Below, one piece after another: positions 63,503 through 64,000 of a stretch of DNA of 64,000 nt; position 1 is the first letter of the stretch; each line of letters begins with the position of its first letter. Under the pieces are notes generated by a model, which saw only the letters and a program-made list of their open reading frames with translations, searched no databases and was not told the DNA's origin. The position numbers were made by a program, and so were the translations under genes. Source of the stretch: DASQUK01 sp963813485 (GTDB taxonomy: Bacteria; Actinomycetota; Acidimicrobiia; Acidimicrobiales; VFJN01); the NCBI GenBank assembly GCA_963813485.1, contig CAWEZE010000021.1, positions 62,001 through 126,000 of the forward strand, in the 5' to 3' direction.

Positions 63503-64000
63503 ATGGTCACCGAGGGCGGCTGGAAGCCAAAGCGGAGCCTCGATCGCGAATCGCGGCGCGGCAAGGCTGCCAAGATCGCGGCACTCGTCGGTCAGCGGCG
63601 CACGTTGGCCGGCGCCCGCGTACTCGAGATCGGCACCGGGGCCGGCATCATCGCGTCCTTGCTCGCCGAGCAGGTCGGTGCGGCGGGCAGGGTCACCTCG
63701 GTCGACGTCGACGACCTCCGCACGGTCACCGACGGCTATGGGTTCTGCTTGGTCGAGGGTGTCGAGCTTCCCTTTGGCCACGACGGCTTCGACGTCGTGG
63801 TGTCCAACCACACGATCGAGCACGTCGGCGGGCCAGACACCCAGCTCGTGCATCTGCAGGAGATCGCTCGGGTCCTCCGGCCCACTGGTGTCGGTTACCT
63901 GGCGTCGCCGAGCCGCTGGGCGCTCCTCGAGCCCCACTTCAAGGTCCCAATGCTCAGCTGGCTGCCGACATCGGCTCGGGACCGGGCGTTGCAGCTCTCG
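63503..64000 (+). CDS. Class I SAM-dependent methyltransferase, 3' end outside window
   Basis: Open frame of 166 codons from ATG 63503 to the right edge with no stop; AAGGAG (63488-63493) lies 9 nt before the ATG. Motif I VLEIGTGAGIIASLLAEQV, VTSVDVDDLRTVTDGYGF, VEGVELPFGHDGFDVVVSNHTIEHVGGP and LVHLQEIARVLRPTGVGYLASPSRWALLEPHFKVPMLSWLP place it with Methyltransf_11 proteins of glycan loci. The HFKVPMLSWLP segment is often followed by a membrane-associated C-terminus in such enzymes. It is 81 bp after the flippase-like gene. Confidence 0.85.
   Translation, partial: MVTEGGWKPKRSLDRESRRGKAAKIAALVGQRRTLAGARVLEIGTGAGIIASLLAEQVGAAGRVTSVDVDDLRTVTDGYGFCLVEGVELPFGHDGFDVVVSNHTIEHVGGPDTQLVHLQEIARVLRPTGVGYLASPSRWALLEPHFKVPMLSWLPTSARDRALQLS

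Overview
The window is high-GC DNA with short intergenic gaps and many GTG or TTG starts. Several promoters place a TANNNT -10 box 6-9 nt in front of the start codon, as in leaderless actinobacterial genes. Together with a DprE1 homologue, a DUF222/HNH fragment, a Ddn-type deazaflavin protein, PadR and an LpdA-like flavoprotein, this points to an actinomycete. Acidimicrobiia is my best guess, but no rRNA or tRNA is present to confirm it. I see no CRISPR array, insertion sequence, tRNA or rRNA.

Layout. 1-6.4 kb: 3' end of a dprE1-like oxidase, a DUF427 protein, and on the minus strand acyl-CoA dehydrogenase followed by rfbA-rfbC-rfbB-rfbD (dTDP-L-rhamnose). 6.5-9 kb: a PadR regulator with its operator and a coupled membrane protein, then a truncated DUF222/HNH gene. 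9-12.2 kb: pabB, a deazaflavin-type reductase, pabC and a small methyltransferase. 12.2-14.8 kb: divergent birA and a biotinylated acyl-CoA carboxylase alpha chain, i.e. the ligase beside its substrate. 14.9-18.4 kb: a PEBP protein, an LpdA-like quinone reductase and a FetAB-type ABC exporter. 19.5-25.4 kb: methylmalonyl-CoA mutase and its chaperone MeaB, with surface-glycan genes between them; with the carboxylase this suggests a propionyl-CoA/methylmalonyl-CoA route. 23.5-64 kb: mainly a large cell-surface polysaccharide locus with glycosyltransferases (GT2, GT4/GT1 and membrane-embedded types), about nine methyltransferases (two FkbM), two polysaccharide pyruvyl transferases, a Wzm/Wzt ABC exporter, two UPF0104 flippase-like proteins, two LtaS/sulfatase-like membrane enzymes and a small YLDPGSG membrane protein. 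Two large secreted proteins (a sugar dehydrogenase-PKD-propeller fusion and a seven-repeat FG-GAP protein) lie inside the locus.

How it fits together. The rfb operon would supply dTDP-rhamnose. Glycosyltransferases would build a glycan, methyl and pyruvyl transferases would decorate it, and the LtaS-like enzymes could add or remove charged groups outside the membrane. Wzm/Wzt would export the product, the Wzt C-terminal domain probably recognising the finished chain. The most distinctive part is 26.8-34.0 kb, where two paralogous LtaS-like genes alternate with methyltransferases and the small membrane protein.

Quality warning. At least eight otherwise well-conserved genes are split by single-base frame changes, nearly all net +1. 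This looks more like uncorrected sequence errors than decay, so these genes are described as single units.
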